64,000 bases of DNA, from assembly GCA_037893225.1 (NCBI GenBank), contig JAZGUH010000328.1, positions 1-64,000 of the forward strand, in the 5' to 3' direction. The position numbers and the translations under genes are program-made. Every line of letters begins with the position of its first letter. Within the stretch, counting starts at the first letter, position 1. Below are positions 41,613 to 51,943 of this stretch, in pieces. The notes beneath the pieces are model-generated. The model did not search any database. It had not been told where the DNA came from and saw only the letters and a program-made list of their open reading frames with translations. Source of the stretch: Hippasteria phrygiana. Its lineage: Eukaryota; Echinodermata; Asteroidea; Valvatida; Goniasteridae.

Positions 41613-41671
41613 GTGCACAGTGGCCAAGTTCACGTTCAACAAACGGTCCGCCTCCACAGACTTCTCGGACT

Positions 41672-41692
41672 TTGTGTGTGTGTGTGTGTGTA
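41672..41692. repeat. (TG)n microsatellite
   Basis: A short uninterrupted TG dinucleotide run follows the hAT MITE in otherwise featureless non-coding DNA. Confidence 0.85.
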
Positions 41693-42960
41693 CAAAACAA
41701 ATGAGGGATTAGCGTGTTGAGACGTCACCTGGAGGTGAGTCGAGGCAAGCTTGACGTTTTAACCCATCAGCCGTGCCCGTGTATAAAAACAGCCAGATCG
41801 TGTTAACACGTCCTCCGACGTGAACTGGTTAAGAGCATTTTTGTAAAAACCTGAGCTAAAATAAATTTTTGACGGAACTTTGGCTATTTACAGCTCAATG
41901 TAGCATACAAGACATGTGCAAAGCATATTTAGAACTAATCTCTTGGTGTATAAACCTGCATATTACAAGTTTCTACTTCAAAACAAATCTTCATTAAACA
42001 AGTTGACAAACGGACCAAAAAAGTGGCCACATATATTACTTGATAATTATCTACATCTTTCTGGCAAAAAATATGTGCTCTTTTCTGACATTTAAACTAT
42101 TGGTATAAATGGTTACAAAATCATTCTATTTAAAGAGCGATTGCAAGGTTCTGTAAAAGTTGTGGACACAGAGCAACAGGGATACTTAGAATTTGGACGG
42201 ATTAAATGTAGAAAAATATGATTTTCTGATTGCTCAATAACTCACCACAGACGGCAGCAAAATATGCAAATCATACATTTCTCTATTAAAAAAATAATTT
42301 CATGTTAGCATAATCTACATGGAGACTTTTAAAGTGTTCAATATATACATGCAATCTTGCCTCACAATTATATTTTTTTGAAGACCATGACAACATTAGA
42401 GATTTTACAAGGAAATACAACTATTTGCAGCTTGTTGAACCAATTGTTTTAAAAGAAATTCCTTGGTTCGAAAATAGTTATGGCACCAAACAGTGTGACA
42501 TTCTTTAAGTCTGACATGCTATCACTTTGAAGGAAAACAAGAGCTGAAAGGCAATGTCTAACTCTCTTGGAAATTTCAGCGATTGGTTATTTGTAATTGG
42601 GTGAATGTATAAGTGATCTGAATTGATGTCAGTCTACGGCACATGGTCATACAGGTGGCACAACCCCCATGCAGAACACACAGCAAGTGAAAATGTAGAC
42701 AAAGAAACTCACAAATTGTAATATCCACTGGGCTTCAGCAGGTTAGTTTTACATGTAAAACATCCTTCTTAAGATTTTTAGTGATGTTTATTTGAAGTGC
42801 ATATAACACATCAGCTACAAGCAGTCATAACAACTGAATGCAACTGATACCACCATTTTGACTGGTTTTATCACTCTGCATCATTTTGCAAACATTTTAA
42901 AAATAAAAACAAGTCCTTCGGACCCACCGAAGGTCCACACAGGTTGAATCTGGTGTCACA
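41693..42960. other. Intergenic DNA, no gene recognised
   Basis: AT-rich sequence with only short open frames and no splice-bounded exon that I could support. A small hairpin (CCTTCGG/CCGAAGG, 42915-42933) is the only structure noticed. Confidence 0.5.
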
Positions 42961-43221
42961 TGAATATCAGACTCCCATAAATATCTGACTCTTTACCCAT
43001 GGTGCATTGCTACACTATTTATAATGAACACACTCATTTTTGGCAGTGGCATAGCCTTTAACCTCATCCCAACCCTAACTGTAACCCCAACCCTAACCCT
43101 ATTTCTCACTCTAATACTCACCCTCAATCTCACCCTATGTTCCTCAGTGTTTTGGTGTACGGGGCCTACTGAGCATGCACAGTATAACAGCAAACCAGAT
43201 CTCCAGGGAGTCTGATATTCA
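42961..43221. mobile_element. 261-bp TIR element with telomere-like interior
   Basis: Perfect 16-bp terminal inverted repeats lie at 42961-42976 (TGAATATCAGACTCCC) and 43206-43221. The interior holds degenerate telomere-like repeats (43066-43134) with several CCCTAACC-type units followed by CTCACC/CTCAATC variants. Short open frames on both strands across this repeat look like by-products of its periodicity. No target-site duplication was identified, so the class is uncertain. It is best described as a MITE or fold-back element. Confidence 0.7.
43066..43134. repeat. Degenerate interstitial telomere-like (CCCTAA) repeat
   Basis: Two clusters read CCAACCCTAACTG and CCAACCCTAACCCTA, then decay into CTCAC/CTCAATCT variants. 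The unit matches the TTAGGG telomeric repeat common in animals, read on the C-rich strand. The run is short and imperfect and lies inside a TIR element, so it is not a chromosome end. Confidence 0.6.
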
Positions 43222-43715
43222 CGCGACACCGGCAATGCTGGTTTACTCCAACAATAAGCCAGTATGGTATCTCAAAGGTCAAAGGTTATTCGGGATAAAA
43301 TTGCTGACGTAATGTCACGCCATGTTACGCGAACGCACATTCTGATTGAATTTAACACGTGCGCATTGTGCGACCACCTTTTGCGTTCACACGCGCGCGT
43401 TAGGTCACGCGGGTCATTCGGGATACAATGTCATGGTGCACATGTGCAGTTGAAATACCGACCTGCCTTATTATTGGTTGATGAACTACTGTTAGTTTGT
43501 GGTCTTATTTGGTGCCTTGTGGTGTAAGGTTAAGATTCATCAAACTGTTCAAAATAATATTTTTTATCTCCATAATTTTAAGGACTGATGGGTTTTCTGG
43601 CACAAATGCCACTCTTAATTCCAAACCTTTCTTAAAATTCATCAGTACTTACAGTTGGTGCATTTCTAGGACTTCCAATATTTTGAAAGACTTGGCACAT
43701 CTGCCCAATATACTT
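43222..43715 (-). other. Probable 3' UTR / downstream region of the coiled-coil gene
   Basis: This stretch follows the stop codon of the minus-strand gene. It includes a CpG-rich patch (43,300-43,440). No canonical AATAAA signal on the minus strand was seen close to the stop; one occurs only at about 42,787-42,792. The 3' end of the transcript therefore cannot be placed. Confidence 0.3.
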
Positions 43716-43804
43716 CTAGGTATGGATGGATGCAGAAGACGTTGGACGACTTCTTCCGCGGCTCCCACCCATCATAGAGATCTTGTCCCTGTACTCTGCA
43801 ATCT
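43716..43804 (-). CDS. Coiled-coil protein gene, terminal exon
   Basis: Read on the minus strand, a pyrimidine-rich TTTCCACAG acceptor precedes this exon. It completes the split codon from the previous exon (H-E-I) and reads IAEYRDKISMMGG, then a basic, Ser/Arg-rich tail (SRGRSRPTSSASIHT), and ends at TAG (43716-43718). The heptad-like part continues the coiled coil of the upstream exons. The tail is low-complexity and probably disordered. The gene was not recognised. The exon is supported by correct phase, a good acceptor and an in-frame stop. Confidence 0.72.
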
Positions 43805-44184
43805 CTGTGGAAACAACCATGATTAAAATGAAATATTAAACATGATCAGATTATAACATTTCTTAAAGTCCCCCAAAGTGGTATTTTTTTTTTTTAATCT
43901 AGGCCCACACCATGCACCTGTACATCCAATTTACCATCACCTCCAGCCATTGGTTTACCACTCAAAACCCATTGTATGCCTTTTTTACCAATCTCTTGGA
44001 CTTTAAGCTAACATGTATTTACATATTCATGAGCACAGGAGTGATGTAATAGAAGGGGGAAAAGTTCAACATCAGAACTGTTTTGTGCATAAAAATTGCC
44101 AGAATTTATTATTAAAAAAAGAAATTCACATGTAAAATTGTCTGAATTGTGTTTCTGCTGTATTTTAGTACTTCATGAGGGAAA

Positions 44185-44671
44185 CATCCCACTAGAGCCA
44201 AAACAGGCAACTCCACTGCCTTTTGGTGTTGACACACCAACACCTTTGCCAGCTTCTTATCTTTGTAATCCATTAGCCAAACAATTGTTTGTAATCCTTA
44301 AGTAAACACTTCCAGGCTGGGATTTGCTGGTACTACTCACAGCGTACAAATCACCTCTCCGATTCGTTCAAGTTTATTATCGTTCTCAGCTTTCCAGCGG
44401 CCGTTTTTCATGATTCAAAGTTTTTTAAGTAGTTACACAGAATAGAAAATCTGAACTGAGGCATTTTTTTACAATAAAACTAAGAATTCTTGCAGATGTT
44501 TCTGTGTTAAATATAACTCATATAGCTAAGAACTTAAGTCAACAAAGGATTAACTGATAGTATCTTAAGTTTATTGACACAAGATAAACAATGTAAACAA
44601 CATAAAATCTCAAAAAGGCAGTGCTCCTTTCCGAGTTAGGGCCTTCTAACTCGGAAAGCTCTAGTGGGATG
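44185..44671. mobile_element. Possible MITE with 14-bp inverted ends
   Basis: CATCCCACTAGAGC at 44185-44198 is matched perfectly inverted at 44658-44671. Just inside the right end is a separate strong hairpin (44627-44658) with 13-bp arms CTTTCCGAGTTAG and a 6-base loop. There is no open frame of note and no obvious target-site duplication, so mobility is inferred only from the paired ends. It lies within the last intron of the coiled-coil gene. Confidence 0.4.
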
Positions 44672-45282
44672 GGGACAGTATGTGATAGCAGTTGGTATTT
44701 ATACAAGCTACTACAATAAATAAATTTTTGTACTTCAATTGCCTAAACTGTTTAGTGAGTGCCTGGAGTTTTCCCCGACTGGAAAAAAGGAATCTCATTT
44801 TCAAGGTTTCCCTGATTTCCAGGATGGCTGGAAACCCTGTGGTAAACAAAAATTGACTGGTTATGATTGACAGAGTAAACTAGCCCCCAAGGTGATTCCT
44901 GGAGTCTTCAATTTCTCCCTGGCCGCGTCTCGGGAAGATAAATGTGCTGAAGAACAATTGAAATTGTCTGAAATGTCGCTGCGTTGGCGTTCTGTATATG
45001 TGTTTTGCATGCATCTGTAAACATGGATGTTTTGCGAAAAAGCACCACTTTATTCGCATACTTCAGTTATGAATGTGCATTAAATTGCCGCATTTATCTT
45101 ACTTAGCCCTGATTCTTGTTGAGATTAACATGGCTGTGTTCTTTAACCCGAGACGCAGCAAAGTGCATCTGTGCTGACAGCTCCACTTTGCTGGACTCTG
45201 CACACAAGTCAATTCGACAAAGTATGCAATCTGATGTGTCTGACAGGGTTCTAGCCAAAATACCCTGGAGGGTTAGGGTTAA

Positions 45283-45592
45283 GGGGACTGTTTGCTAAGC
45301 AAATTGCTAAGAATTTTTTTTTAGGTTAAGTCATAGGGTGTTCCTTTAAAGTATAGATTTTGTGAAAAGGGGCTCTGTACTAACTTGGGTAATGTTTTAA
45401 GCTTTTAATTACAGTTGATTGTATGTAAAAAAGATGTTTTACTTTTCCCATAAAACTTTTAAGTAATTGTACTGAAATCCAATATGGCCGCCATTACCAT
45501 GGCAACAGCAGTTTTGCAGACGGTGTTCTTGTAAATTCTGAAGACAATATATTGGTGATAACACATTAGAACAAAATTAGCTAACAGTCCCC
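45283..45592. mobile_element. TTAA-flanked MITE
   Basis: The element is flanked by TTAA at 45279-45282 and 45593-45596. Its ends are near-perfect inverted repeats: GGGGACTGTTTGCTAA on the left, and GGGGACTGTTAGCTAA on the right read inverted. A TTAA target duplication is typical of piggyBac and also of Kolobok transposons, and the ends alone do not decide between them. At 310 bp it is non-coding and non-autonomous. It lies in an intron of the minus-strand coiled-coil gene. Confidence 0.8.
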
Positions 45593-45756
45593 TTAACGCA
45601 TGAAAGTCAAAAAGATATGAACATAGCAGCACTAAATTTGGAGAGTGTACATAGCAGGCCTCAGACCACACAGCGAGTTTAGTGGTCTAGTAATTTAAAA
45701 TAGCTCTATGTTCTTGACCAAACTTGCTCCATGCTATCCAACCTCCGTGACCCTAC

Positions 45757-45895
45757 CGTGTTTGAGTGCCTGGTTCTCCGAGTTGCGGCTTGAGAGGAAG
45801 ACGGCGTCCTGAATAGCGTCCTCCAACAAGCTGCGATAACGCTGCTCAAGAGCTGCCTTCTGCTCCTCAAACACCTCACGATAGTTGCGGAAGGT
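45757..45895 (-). CDS. Coiled-coil protein gene, penultimate exon
   Basis: On the minus strand the exon follows a TTTCCTTAG acceptor and ends at a GTAGGG donor. It encodes TFRNYREVFEEQKAALEQRY and RSLLEDAIQDAVFLSSRNSE, and ends with one base of a codon that the last exon completes. Charged residues alternate with Leu/Val/Ala in heptad-like fashion, with no Pro or Gly, as in a coiled coil. The length of 139 nt is exactly the phase needed. The family was not identified. Confidence 0.8.
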
Positions 45896-46254
45896 CTAAG
45901 GAAACAAATCATGTTCAAAATAAAGTTGACTCCCATTTATACGAGGTCATCCGGACTTACAAAAAGCCTTTTATTATCTGGAACCTCGAGACGAATCTGT
46001 GTACATTTTTGGCATGACATAACGTCATACTTATATTTACATATTTCATATTAAGTAACCTCACTGAAGATTTTAAAAATGATTGTAAAGGGTATCTTCA
46101 CAAACTACAAATAAACTACTGATTTACTTTGTGTACAGACATTTTTATTATTTGAGGCAGCTATTTATTTATGTATGGGTGGCTATCAGGTTGCAGAAAT
46201 TTCAACCACAGCTGGCAAGAGATTTTGTCCAAAATACCACATTTACATCCTTAA

Positions 46255-46465
46255 CCCCTTGGGCACGGTATTTTACGGGAGACGTCGGGGTGTTGCAGCG
46301 GTTCTGGCAGCCAAATTGAACCGCTACAATGTGTATGTGCAGTCAAGCATGACATACACAATAATTCAACAATGGATTGAAACTGCACAAACAGCGGCCA
46401 GTGGCGTCATCCGGCCTGGTGACACTGTTTTTTTGCGCCCTATGGCGTCATCCGTACGCAAGTGG
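46255..46465. mobile_element. piggyBac-like MITE (TTAA TSD)
   Basis: TTAA occurs on both sides (46251-46254 and 46466-46469). The inverted ends are CCCCTTGGGCACGG on the left and CCACTTGCGTACGG on the right read inverted. A TTAA target with CC-C-TTG-starting TIRs fits the piggyBac superfamily. The element is 211 bp and non-coding. Overlapping open frames of 62 and 118 codons here have no recognisable domain and are taken as chance. Confidence 0.72.
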
Positions 46466-47081
46466 TTAATATTTAAAGAGGATTTTAAGGAGGTATCTTC
46501 ATTTTGTTTTGGTTGTGTGTGGATTGATTAAACAGTGTTTTCAATGCATGTTATTTTTAAAACTTTTTGCCCATAGTTTACAAATCGCCAACAGGTTGAC
46601 ATTTCTGGGGGAGGTGAGTTGGTCTCACTAACCTTGGAAGTCACCCCGCCTGGGTCTATAGGTTTGAAAATTGGGATAATTTCAATGGTATATGTTGAAG
46701 ATTTATTTAGATCTGGACTCTATTTAGATCTTGACCGAGGAAAACCGTAAGGGTGGTAGGGTTGGCAACCTAAAATGTGGCCAAGCCCACCACCTCTGTT
46801 GTAGCATTTACTACATAGGGTGGCGTTTAGCCTTGTATTGGGTGATCGACTTCCGTAATAAAACAAAAACAAACATGCTGCTCATCCCACAAATGCATGA
46901 TCATGACATATGGGACATCATTATAAAGAGAAATGAACAGGCTTTCAAATGATATAACATACAATGCTAATAATACACTAATAACAGAGATATGATCGAC
47001 TAAACACAAATCTCCAAACTTCGAGGGGTTTATATAAATGAACATACAACTGGAAGAATTCCTGATGGTCTATGCTATTTA

Positions 47082-47209
47082 ATCTAAGGTTTATATCCCA
47101 ACTTTAAATTGAACAGCGCCCTCGGCAGGTCAAGAATATGAGCCCATCTAAGGTTTATATCCCAAATTTTAATTGAACAGCACCCTCTGCAGGTCAAGAA
47201 TATGAGCTA
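47082..47209. repeat. Two-copy 64-bp tandem duplication
   Basis: A 64-bp unit beginning ATCTAAGGTTTATATCCCAA and ending near CAGGTCAAGAATATGAGC occurs twice in direct tandem (47082-47145 and 47146-47209), with a handful of substitutions. It is intronic. It may be a local duplication or a two-copy remnant of a repeat family. Confidence 0.85.
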
Positions 47210-47323
47210 TTTGCTGCTATGTACCTATCTTTCCACATTCCTTCTGCATCCAATGCTGCATATATTGATTTCAGTAAGCCAATAAGAATCAAATGTATTA
47301 ATTCCGTTTGTGTCGTCCTGTAC

Positions 47324-47527
47324 CTGGAAGTGCTGCAGTTGCTGTATCTCCATCTCTCTGTGTTTGGTATAAGCCTCATTCAGCTCCTGACTCAAGAGAC
47401 CTTTGACCTCATCCAGGGCCTGCAGCTGCATGGTCACTACACGTCGCTCCTCTCTCTCCTTCACTAACTCCATCTCCAGCTCAATAGATTCCTCCTTAGT
47501 GTACGTGTAACCCTCCACAGCTTTCAA
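47324..47527 (-). CDS. Coiled-coil protein gene, internal exon
   Basis: A 204-nt (68-codon) exon lies between a CATAAACAG acceptor and a GTACAGG donor on the minus strand. It encodes LKAVEGYTYTKEESIELEME, continues through a Glu/Arg/Lys-rich helix, and ends in MEIQQLQHFQ. Residues 12-68 form a continuous heptad-like coiled coil. It is in phase 0 with both neighbours. The intron upstream (47528-54023) contains a whole LINE, a hAT element and a Tc1 relic. Confidence 0.82.
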
Positions 47528-48045
47528 CTGTTTATGGAAAATAGATTTTATTAACCATAACCCCTGTGGCACTGTTACTGGGAAGTGTCCTCAACCTGCC
47601 AAAATCCAACACTGTGCAGTATACCTATGACACATACTTGTACTTAGACAAATTGGGGCATCATAGCTCCATGTAAGTAATGGTGCCAAGGCTGTATAGT
47701 CCTGAACCCATCAAAATACAACACAACATGGTGTTGGATTTTGGCAGATTTGGAAGGCGGTTAGGGTTAAAGTGACACAAATATCAACCAGACAAGCAGC
47801 CTAGTCATACAGGTGATCACTACACCAAGACGATAATCTATCCAAATTCACTCGGGACATTCTGTGAGCTAATAAGTGTGAATCCTAATGTGACATTCAC
47901 TGGCAATCATTAACCATCCTGAGAAACTTTCCAACAGCTAAAAAGATTGTGCGTACATCAAATGTTAAAGATGTCGTGCCCATGCTTTAGGGCCATGGCT
48001 TCCCAAAAAAATGCAAATTTTTATTTGTTAGCATTAGGTAAGTTA

Positions 48046-48361
48046 CAGTGGGGTGCAAAATTATTCAAACACTTGACATATCTGAAGAAATTGATATTTA
48101 ATGCCTTACAATGCCTGGATAACATTTTTCACCTGTATTCAATATAAAAGGTACATGTAATTGTTGTGAGCATAGCTCACATTAGTATCTGCCAATCCTA
48201 CCATCTTTTTTACTCTAATATTTGGTGTGTCCACCCTTGGCAGCAATCACGGCAGCACATCTTTCGGGCATAGTGTCTATATATTTCCTGAGAGTTTCTA
48301 CACTAATGCTGTTCCAAGTCTTCTGAAGTTCATTCCAGAGGGTTTCATTTGAATGTACATT
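48046..48361 (-). pseudogene. Tc1-type transposase C-terminal relic with one TIR
   Basis: On the minus strand, 48361 down to 48215 reads ETLWNELQKTWNSISVETLR and then MPERCAAVIAAKGGHTKY, followed by TAG (48215-48217). The terminal AVI-AKGGHTKY block after an MP-RC motif is the classic C-terminus of Tc1-like transposases. Downstream, a TA dinucleotide (48044-48045) adjoins CAGTGGGGTGCAAAATTATT, which looks like the element's terminal repeat. The catalytic core and the other end are missing, so this is a 5'-deleted relic in an intron. Confidence 0.85.
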
Positions 48362-48584
48362 GGTATATTGATTGCCATTTCATCACAAACCACAACTAAG
48401 GTACCAGTACTTGGCTGACAACAAGTAACAGACTGACTATGAGGGTGCACTTGATGAGGGTGGACGTGTTTTCTTTTTACTCTGCACTTTTCTGATTTTA
48501 ATTTGTATAAATCTTCGTTTTTAATTACACATCAACAGTTTTAAGACGCCTTTTTGAGGTTTTTATGGTCATCACTGTTTGGTC

Positions 48585-50244
48585 TAGGGCCGTGCCGGGT
48601 ACCCGGATACCCGTGACCCGACCGCTGATTACGGGTATCCGGTTCCATTTTATCGATTCTATTACCCGAAACTGTCTTTGTAAATTTTCGACACAACGTT
48701 CAGAAAGGCAAGTGCCCTTTTCTATTGATTACTTGCCGATAAATTGGTGGAACAAATCTCAGTAAAACATCGTTTGAGTTCATTTGCCGACAATTTCCAA
48801 GCGTCAAGATTGCGGATGTCGGTTTTAACTTTGATTTGACATGCCTTTTGAGTCCATGTATTTTTACCGACAATTCCCGAAAGCTAACTTGCGGTTGACA
48901 TTGTATCAATTGTTTTGTTACAGTTGTCCTTTGAGTAAGATTTCCGACAAGATGGTAAGCTTGCGGTTTTGTCCCCTGTTCAAGTTTTAATTCACTAGTT
49001 ATCTCAGCTGTGTCTTATGAGGTACAAACATGATAGGAGTGCTTTCGCCTTTTGTTATGATTGTATAATCCTCTATACATGTACATGGAAAGCGGGCAGT
49101 GTAATGTGCCGCTCCCGGCGGTGCAAACAAAGTGTGGTTAAGTGAAAACAAAACAACTTGCTCATAATTATTTTGCCGTGTCCGTGTGATTATTTGGTGT
49201 CCCTGTCTCCCCCGAGTATTTTTTGACATAACCTCACTGAATGCTCATCACGATGCCACGTTCAGGAACGAGTCAAGTTTGGTCACATTTCGAGAAATTT
49301 GGGCCCCAAGTCTGTAAAATGCAAGATATGTAGCCAAGAGTTAAGTGGAAGGGAAAGTGGTAAATTAGACGGAAGTTGTAGTGGCAACTGGCAATATTCT
49401 AAAAGACAGTCATCTGAATCCTGCAAATATAATGTTTCTAATTCAATCACGCAGTGACAATCCAGTTGGCTGTAACAATGGACGAATCAACGAAAAGAAC
49501 CAATCAAAACGCAAACTGTCAAGCGCTATATCTTTCGCTCGTACCCTGCCCAAGCCTACAAACAGGATGCTGGGAAGCTGATCCGAGCTGAGCTCTCATT
49601 TGATAAAATTTGTATGAGCGTGACCTGGCTGTGATGTCGCGCGCGCGGATTGGGCGGGGTACAAGCGAAGTTCCACTCTCGGCTGACAAGTTGCGTGGAG
49701 TACGCATGCGCTGAATTACAAAGCACGTGCAACTTGCCGTAGGCCGAGCTAGCGCTGGAGCAACCAGCCGCCTGATCTTTACTGTGTGCACCGTTGCTAA
49801 ACATGTACAGTGTGTAGGCCTAGGCTAGGCCGTTCGCTGACTGATGGCTGATCAATTAACTACATGATGCAAAACATCGGTGAAGATCGCTGACTAACTT
49901 TGACACATGACTCAACCTCAGGTTTACTACATGTATATTTTATTTCACACTTACAAACTTACAATTTTATTCACTGAGTCTCTTAGGGAATAAAAAAGGA
50001 ATTGTTGCAAAGTAGGCCCGTGCAATTTTTACTTGCCAAGCGCAGGGGAAGTGTGAGCATGCCAACGCAGCGCTCACACAGTCGTGATTAGCAGCTTGGC
50101 AGTAGAGTTGGCGGGGTGCGATGGAAAATACTTTACTTCCGGGTTTTTGTGAGGATTGTAAAAATAATCACGGGTACCCGGGTATCCGCCCCTTACGGAA
50201 ATCGGGTACCCGGTTCCATTACTATCCGTAAACGCACACCCCTA
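48585..50244. mobile_element. hAT transposon with BED-finger remnant
   Basis: The identical octamer GTTTGGTC flanks the element at 48577-48584 and 50245-50252. The ends are TAGGGCCGTGCCGGGTACCC on the left and TAGGGGTGTGCG on the right read inverted. Subterminal GGGTACCCGG/GGGTATCCG repeats occur at both ends (48,590-48,660 and 50,170-50,230). The 8-bp TSD and the terminal form indicate hAT. Inside is a remnant of a BED zinc finger and no catalytic domain, so it is a deletion derivative. It is inserted in the presumed 5' region of the LINE and is therefore younger than it. Confidence 0.88.
49253..49350 (+). pseudogene. BED-type zinc-finger fragment of hAT transposase
   Basis: From an ATG at 49253 the frame reads MPRSGTSQVWSHFEKFGP. 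After a one-base slip it continues as VKCKICSQELS. A V-W-x-H-F pattern followed by C-x2-C is the N-terminal half of a BED zinc finger, the DNA-binding domain common at the start of hAT transposases. The closing H-x-H part is not visible and no catalytic region follows. The frameshift and early truncation make it non-functional. Confidence 0.65.
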
Positions 50245-50505
50245 GTTTGGTCGTCATTTTATTTTTGATTTTGATGGTTTTTAACTGTGATTGTGGACCT
50301 TGAAATTATCGAGTTGTGTCGTCTACAAATGTATGTGTTCGTCATCATATGTCGTCATTGAAATTTATCGGGCGCCATGTTCGTTTTCCAAACCCAATTC
50401 TACGTGGTCATCGGATTCTTGCTGCTTATTAGCCGTGTCATCAACCATACCCAACAGGATAGAGAATATTTCAAGCTCAACCCATTGCGGTAGGAATTTT
50501 CCGTT

Positions 50506-51109
50506 TTGTTATCCATTTCCTGCATGGGCGAATACAAATATCGTTACTGGGTCATAATAATGTACCGGTACACACAGCAGTATTTTATTGCATTTGCATG
50601 CTCGACATATCCATGTTTTGGGAAGGGACTACAACGTACAGTTCACCCAGGCAGATTACCCAAGGGATTTTGTGGAGTGCTTCTGATTTTGAGTTTATTA
50701 AGTGGAGGCATTGAAACAAATCCAGGTCCCCAAAAACCGAAAGTTCGGATACCAGAAACCGAGGTGGCCCTGTGGCTTGTGTGGAAAGGAGGTTCATAGT
50801 ACTGATCCTGCAATCTGCTGTGACAAGTGTGACTCATGGGTACATAACGGATGTTCTGGAGTGTCTGATTTATCATATGATTATTACAAAACTGACCAAA
50901 ACATTGCCTGGTACTGTCCATGTTGTGAAATGATGAACATTTCACTTTTGGATAGCACCTTCAACTTCAATAATCGTGATGTGGGAGAACTATTGGAGCA
51001 ACCAAAAGCTACATCTAGTCCTGATGCAAAGCATGAGTTTGTTGGGACTTCAAGGAAAACCTGTCCAGAATGGGATAAGAAGAGGGAGGTCTTCAAGCGA
51101 AGTTCCTGA
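50506..51109 (+). pseudogene. LINE N-terminal part: 2A-like peptide and PHD finger
   Basis: A hydrophobic Leu-rich stretch (GVLLILSLLSG) runs directly into GIETNPGP (about 50,707-50,730). This matches the 2A/ribosome-skipping consensus except that the usual Asp before I/V-E is Gly. After a frameshift near 50,750 a PHD-like zinc finger follows: CGLCGKEV, CCDKCDSWVHNGCSG, and WYCPCC. It ends at an in-frame TGA (51107-51109), after which the endonuclease continues in the same frame. 2A-like peptides at the N-terminus of CR1/L2-type LINEs are known from sea urchins and other animals. Whether this Gly variant is active is not known. Confidence 0.8.
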
Positions 51110-51943
51110 CAGTCAAAGTTAAAGATAGCCATTGTTAATTTCCAAAGTGCTAGGGGAAAAGCTGCCGATATAGCTGCGTTTGATGCAACCGAATCACCTG
51201 ACATCATAATAGGAAGTGAATCATGGCTAGATGGAGATTTCAGTTCAGCCGAAATATTCCCAAATCATTTTCAAGTATTCAGGAAAGACAGAGGTACGCA
51301 TGGTGGGGGCGTGCTCATTGCATTGCGTGATTGTTTTTCCTGTATTGAGAGACCTGATCTTGTACATGGAAATGCTGAACTCATCTGGTGCCAAATCATT
51401 ATCGGAGATGTAAATATTTATGTTGGTTCTTACTATAGGCCTCCTCAAGTAAGAAACGACTTTGATAGTCTGATTGGTAGCCTACAGATGATACATGCTG
51501 AAACAAAAACACCTTACATTATTCTTGGCGGGGACTTTAATATACCAAATATGACATGGACAGAAGATCACGTCCCGCATGGTGAACTGCAAGAAACTAT
51601 TCTGCAGCTGATAGCGGACTTCAGCCTTGAACAACAAGTCAAGTTCCCAACTAGAATTAATCAAAATGGAACACAAAACATCTTGGATTTATGTTTTACA
51701 AGTCGGCCAGGTTTATTTACTTCAGTAGTACCACATCCAGGAATGGCTGACCATACCATTGTAATAGCCACTTGTTCTGTAACGGCGTTGTTACCCAAGA
51801 AACAGTCAAGAGTAGTCCACAAATGGGGTAAAGTCAACACATCTGATTTTAGAAAGGGTGCAGAACTATTGACACAAGATTTGTTGAATTCATCACCAGA
51901 GTCAAGATCACTGGATGAGAAAAGTTCAGAGACGGTGTCTTAG
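51110..51943 (+). pseudogene. LINE apurinic-like endonuclease domain
   Basis: In frame with the upstream PHD segment, the reading continues from KIAIVNFQSARGK through PDIIIGSESWLDGDF (catalytic Glu region), DRGTHGGGVLIAL, SYYRPP, ILGGDFNIP (catalytic Asp/Asn) and MADHTIVIA (the terminal S/A-D-H motif). All hallmark motifs of the APE-type endonuclease that nicks target DNA in CR1/L2 LINEs are recognisable. The frame is lost near 51,930, just before a stop at 51941-51943. Upstream and downstream lesions would prevent a complete polyprotein. Confidence 0.88.

Noticed and set aside
43066..43134. Chromosome end (telomere)
   Set aside because: The CCCTAA run is short and degenerate, lies inside a TIR element, and has other genes and repeats on both sides.
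45268..45282. GGTTAGGGTTAAGG as interstitial telomeric repeat
   Set aside because: Only about two units are present, and they merge with the TTAA target of the adjacent MITE.
46131..46531. Plus-strand open frames of 62 and 118 residues
   Set aside because: They run across a piggyBac-like MITE and its flanks, with no domain similarity and no splice signals.
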